From an uncultured Bacilli bacterium (lineage in GTDB: Bacteria > Bacillota_I > Bacilli_A > RF39 > UBA660): a stretch of DNA of 10,644 bases. Positions 7,448 to 10,644 of this stretch are shown piece by piece; positions within the stretch are counted from its first letter, which is position 1; each line of letters begins with the position of its first letter. The position numbers and the translations under genes are program-made. Under the pieces are notes generated by a model, which was not told the DNA's origin, made no database searches, and worked only from the letters and a program-made list of their open reading frames with translations. Location: positions 1 through 10,644 of the forward strand of contig CANTWP010000021.1 in the NCBI GenBank assembly GCA_947853245.1. The letters are read 5' to 3'.

Positions 7448-10400
7448 ATGGACTGATGAACAACTACAAGCTATCAATGAAAGTGGTACTAATATTATTG
7501 TAAGTGCTGGCGCGGGAAGTGGTAAAACTGCTGTTTTAACTGAGCGTGTAATTACTAAATTAAGACAAGGAATAAATATTAATGAATTATTGATTTTAAC
7601 TTTTACTAAAGCAGCTGCTGCGGAAATGAAAGAAAGAATTCGTGCTTCTATCAAAAAAGATCCATCTTTACATAAACAATTAGATTTAATTGATACAGCG
7701 TATATTACAACATTTGATAGTTATGCCTTATCGATTGTTAAAAAATATCATTATCTTATTAATGTTTCTAAAAATATTAATATTGGAAATGATAATGTTT
7801 TTAAATTAGAAAAAAAGAAAATAGTAGATGAATTATTTGAAAATATGTATGAACAAAGTAATTCTAATTTCTTAAATATGATAAGTGATCTATGTTCTAA
7901 AGATGATAGAGAAATTAGAGATTATGTACTTTCTTTAAATGAAAAATTATCACTACGAATTGATAAGAAGGATTATTTAGAAAAATATTTAGAAAAATTT
8001 TATACTGTGGAAAACATTAATAAATTATTAGATAAGTATAATAGTTTATTAATGGATATGTTAAATGATTTAAAACGAAGTATTGAAGATATTTCTTATT
8101 ATGTAGATGAATCTTATTATAGTAGCGTAAAAGAATCTTTGGAAAAATTAATAAATTCAAAAAATTATGATGAAATAAAGAGTAATATTGATATTAAATT
8201 ACCAATGTTATCACGTGGTAGTGAAGATGAAGTAAAGTTAAAAAAAGAAGCTATTAGTGAACATATTAAGAAAATTAAAGAACTTTGTAGTTATGATAGT
8301 AGCGAGGATATTAAAGATTCTTTAATACGTACTAAGGTATATGTAGAACCCCTAATTCAAATGTTACAGGAATTTGATCGAAGAATTTGGAATTATAAAT
8401 TTAAAAATGATATTTATGAATTTACAGATATCGCTATGATGGCTATTAAAGTATTAGATGAAAATTCTAGTGTTGGTGATGAATTAAAATATTCTTTAAA
8501 AGAAATATTAGTAGATGAATACCAAGATACTAGTGATTTGCAGGAAACTTTTATTAAGCATATAGAAAATAATAATGTTTATATGGTAGGTGATATTAAG
8601 CAATCTATATATCGCTTTAGGAATGCTAATCCATATATATTTAAAGATAAATATGATAATTATTCTAAACATCAAGGTGGTATAAAAATAGATTTAAATA
8701 AAAACTTTCGTTCTAGAAATGAAGTATTAACTGATATAAATTTACTTTTTGATTATATTATGGATGACGAAATAGGTGGAGCTGCTTATAAAAATAGTCA
8801 TAGAATGGTATTTGGTAATATGACTTATGAAGAACAAGGAAAAACACCTGATAATCATCATATGAATATTTTAAGATATAATTATGAACGAGGTTTTGAA
8901 TTTACTAAAGAAGAAGTGGAAGCTTTTATTATTGCAGAAGATATTAAAAATAAAGTAAATAGTAATTATCAAGTTTTTGATAAAAAAACTTCTACAGTTA
9001 GAACTTCTACTTATAATGATTATGTTATTCTAATGGATCGTACTACTAATTTTGAATTATATAAAAAAATATTTGAATATTTAGGAGTACCTCTTGCTAT
9101 TCACAAAGATGAATCACTTACAGGAGAAGTTGATAGTCTAGTACTTAAAAACTTACTTTGTTTAATAAAATGTATTAAACTACATCAATATAATACAGAA
9201 TTTAAATATTATTTTACTAGTGTTGCTAGAAGTTTCTTATTTAGATATGATGACAACAAGATTCTAGATTTCTTTGTAAATAATAATTTTAAAGATAATG
9301 AATTATATAATAGTTGTCTAGATATCAGTGAAAAACTAGATTATTTAACTCCATTACAATTATTAAATAAAATAATGGAGGAATTTAATATTTATGAAAA
9401 CATTATCAAAACTGGCAATATTAGTTCATCTATGGTCCAATTTGAATATTATATCAATTTAAGTGAGGATTTAATTGGTTTAGGATATGATTGTTATAAA
9501 TTTATTGATTATATAAAAGAAATAATAGATGAAGCATATGATATGAAATATAGTATTAATACAGGAGAAGTTGATTCAGTTAAAATGATGACTATTCATA
9601 AGTCAAAGGGATTAGAGTATCCAATCTGTTATTTTAGTGGTTTATATAAGACTTTTAATATTAGTGATTTAAAAGAAAGAATTTTATATGATTCTGAATA
9701 TGGAATAATTACACCATTCTTTAATGAAGGTATTGGTGAAGTGATTACTAAGAAATTATTAAAAACTAGATTTATTAAGGAAGAAATATCTGAAAAGATT
9801 CGTCTTTTCTATGTTGCATTAACACGTACTCGAGAACATATGATATTTGTTTTACCAAGTAGTGAAGAAGATTTAAATATTAAAGATATTGTAGATAACC
9901 AAGTTCGTTTAGAATATCGCTCTCTTGCGGATATTATTAATTCTCTTAATAGTAAGTTAAATGATTATACTAAAGAAGTAAATCTAGAGAATTTATCATT
10001 ATCTAAAGATTATAATATAATTATTAATAAAGAAATAGAAAATACTTCTGATAATATTGATCCTTTAGAAGTAAAAGACTTAATTATAGATAATAAAGAA
10101 ATAACTAGTGAAAGTTTCTCTAAAAAAACTCATGAAGTAATTTCTGCATGTCAACAAAAAAACATTGATCTAGGATTAAATATTCATAGTATTTTAGAAA
10201 ATATAGATTTTAAAAATCCTAATTTTACTTTAATTCAAGATGAATTTTATAAAAATAAAGTTATTAATTTTTATAATAAATTAGATGATATAAATAATGC
10301 TAATATATATCAAGAATACGAATTTATGTATGAAAAAGATGAAACAATATATCATGGTATTATTGATTTAATGCTTGAATATCCTGATTTTATCAGAATA

Positions 10401-10547
10401 ATCGACTATAAACTCAAAAATGTCAAGGATTCTCTTTATACAAAACAATTGACAGGTTATAAAAATTATGTCGAACAAATAAGTGGAAAACCTGTTACAA
10501 TTGAATTATATTCAATTCTTGATGAGACGTTTGAAAAGGTAATGTAG
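7440..10547 (+). CDS. addA: ATP-dependent helicase/nuclease subunit AddA
   Basis: AddA is the 3'-5' translocating SF1A (UvrD/RecB-like) motor and second nuclease of AddAB. From the ATG at 7440 it has 1035 residues. All helicase motifs are visible: Q-motif region WTDEQLQAI (4-12), Walker A AGAGSGKT (Lys29), Ia LTFTKAAAAEM (53-63), II VDEYQDT (Asp359, Glu360), III GDIKQSIYRFR (384-394), IV NKNFRS (Arg424), V TIHKSKGLEYP (718-728), VI FYVALTRTRE (Arg796). The C-terminal nuclease shows NIHSILENI (His916), GIIDLML (Asp976) and IIDYKLK (Asp989, Lys991), so its active site looks intact. It is roughly 200 residues shorter than B. subtilis AddA (1232), with the shortening spread over the regions between motifs. 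It is co-transcribed with, and probably translationally coupled to, addB. Confidence 0.96.
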   Translation: MPRWTDEQLQAINESGTNIIVSAGAGSGKTAVLTERVITKLRQGININELLILTFTKAAAAEMKERIRASIKKDPSLHKQLDLIDTAYITTFDSYALSIVKKYHYLINVSKNINIGNDNVFKLEKKKIVDELFENMYEQSNSNFLNMISDLCSKDDREIRDYVLSLNEKLSLRIDKKDYLEKYLEKFYTVENINKLLDKYNSLLMDMLNDLKRSIEDISYYVDESYYSSVKESLEKLINSKNYDEIKSNIDIKLPMLSRGSEDEVKLKKEAISEHIKKIKELCSYDSSEDIKDSLIRTKVYVEPLIQMLQEFDRRIWNYKFKNDIYEFTDIAMMAIKVLDENSSVGDELKYSLKEILVDEYQDTSDLQETFIKHIENNNVYMVGDIKQSIYRFRNANPYIFKDKYDNYSKHQGGIKIDLNKNFRSRNEVLTDINLLFDYIMDDEIGGAAYKNSHRMVFGNMTYEEQGKTPDNHHMNILRYNYERGFEFTKEEVEAFIIAEDIKNKVNSNYQVFDKKTSTVRTSTYNDYVILMDRTTNFELYKKIFEYLGVPLAIHKDESLTGEVDSLVLKNLLCLIKCIKLHQYNTEFKYYFTSVARSFLFRYDDNKILDFFVNNNFKDNELYNSCLDISEKLDYLTPLQLLNKIMEEFNIYENIIKTGNISSSMVQFEYYINLSEDLIGLGYDCYKFIDYIKEIIDEAYDMKYSINTGEVDSVKMMTIHKSKGLEYPICYFSGLYKTFNISDLKERILYDSEYGIITPFFNEGIGEVITKKLLKTRFIKEEISEKIRLFYVALTRTREHMIFVLPSSEEDLNIKDIVDNQVRLEYRSLADIINSLNSKLNDYTKEVNLENLSLSKDYNIIINKEIENTSDNIDPLEVKDLIIDNKEITSESFSKKTHEVISACQQKNIDLGLNIHSILENIDFKNPNFTLIQDEFYKNKVINFYNKLDDINNANIYQEYEFMYEKDETIYHGIIDLMLEYPDFIRIIDYKLKNVKDSLYTKQLTGYKNYVEQISGKPVTIELYSILDETFEKVM

Positions 10548-10563
10548 TTATGCATTACTTTTT
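10534..10563 (+). terminator. Rho-independent terminator of the addBA operon
   Basis: AAAAGGTAATG (10534-10544) pairs with CATTACTTTTT (10553-10563) over 11 bases with one G-U, around an 8-base loop that holds the addA stop codon TAG. A T-rich stretch follows. The left arm encodes the last residues of AddA. Confidence 0.75.
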
Positions 10564-10603
10564 AATTTTATTACCCAAGTATATTATATTTAAATAGTTA
10601 CAC

Positions 10604-10632
10604 TTGCAAAAAAAATTGAATTGGTATATAAT
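10604..10632 (+). promoter_or_regulatory. sigma-A-type promoter for a gene beyond the right edge
   Basis: TTGCAA (10604-10609) and a perfect TATAAT (10627-10632) are separated by exactly 17 bases. Transcription would start near 10639. The gene it serves is outside the window. Confidence 0.7.
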
Positions 10633-10644
10633 AAACATCATTTC

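Noticed and set aside
10575..10609. Possible operator: CAAGT and ACTTG as inverted half-sites upstream of the last promoter
   Set aside because: Only five bases match and the sequences diverge immediately beyond them, which is expected by chance in this DNA.
1..10644. Genetic code 4 (TGA as Trp), suggested by the AT-rich composition and the lack of TGA stops
   Set aside because: No in-frame TGA occurs in any gene and all nine Trp codons found are TGG. The absence of TGA stops among six genes is too few to argue from.
1..10644. A new defence or mobile system, as the window might contain
   Set aside because: No transposase, integrase, toxin-antitoxin pair, CRISPR array, reverse transcriptase or unfamiliar multi-gene cassette is visible; every substantial gene belongs to a known family.

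Overview
This is a strongly AT-rich stretch of an ordinary bacterial chromosome. The gene set (AddA/AddB rather than RecBCD, MscL, RNase R with a Firmicutes-type layout, a SpoIID/LytB-domain protein and a YnbB-like PLP enzyme) points to a low-GC Gram-positive of the Bacilli, plausibly one of the uncultured gut lineages with reduced genomes (RF39- or Erysipelotrichia-like); that placement is inference. All nine Trp codons I could find in the genes are TGG and no gene contains an in-frame TGA, so the standard bacterial code (table 11) fits. All stops seen are TAA or TAG. A peptidoglycan-acting SpoIID domain implies a walled cell, not a true mycoplasma.

Layout from left to right: (1) the C-terminal two thirds of a PLP-dependent 'methionine gamma-lyase family / aluminium resistance' protein on + runs in from the left edge. 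(2) rnr (RNase R) lies on -, convergent with it, and the two share a bidirectional terminator that begins inside the rnr coding end. (3) After a short divergent intergenic region comes a + strand SpoIID/LytB-domain gene that is broken by a one-base frameshift near 4177. (4) mscL follows, with its own extended -10 promoter and a terminator built into its Lys-rich coding tail. (5) addB and addA form a two-gene operon from an extended -10 promoter; the genes overlap by 8 bases and end in a terminator whose loop carries the addA stop codon. (6) The last ~80 bases carry a good sigma-A-type promoter for a gene beyond the right edge.

Functionally, AddA and AddB form the helicase-nuclease that processes double-strand breaks for RecA-dependent repair. 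AddA carries all the helicase motifs and a nuclease active site. AddB is clearly shortened, has no Walker A motif, but keeps its own nuclease site and four Fe-S cysteines. RNase R degrades structured RNA. MscL is the osmotic safety valve.

I found no tRNA, rRNA, CRISPR, insertion sequence or phage gene, and no convincing undescribed system. The points worth a second look are the SpoIID frameshift and its unusual N-terminal half, the reduced AddB, and the compact regulatory style (terminators inside coding ends, very short leaders).
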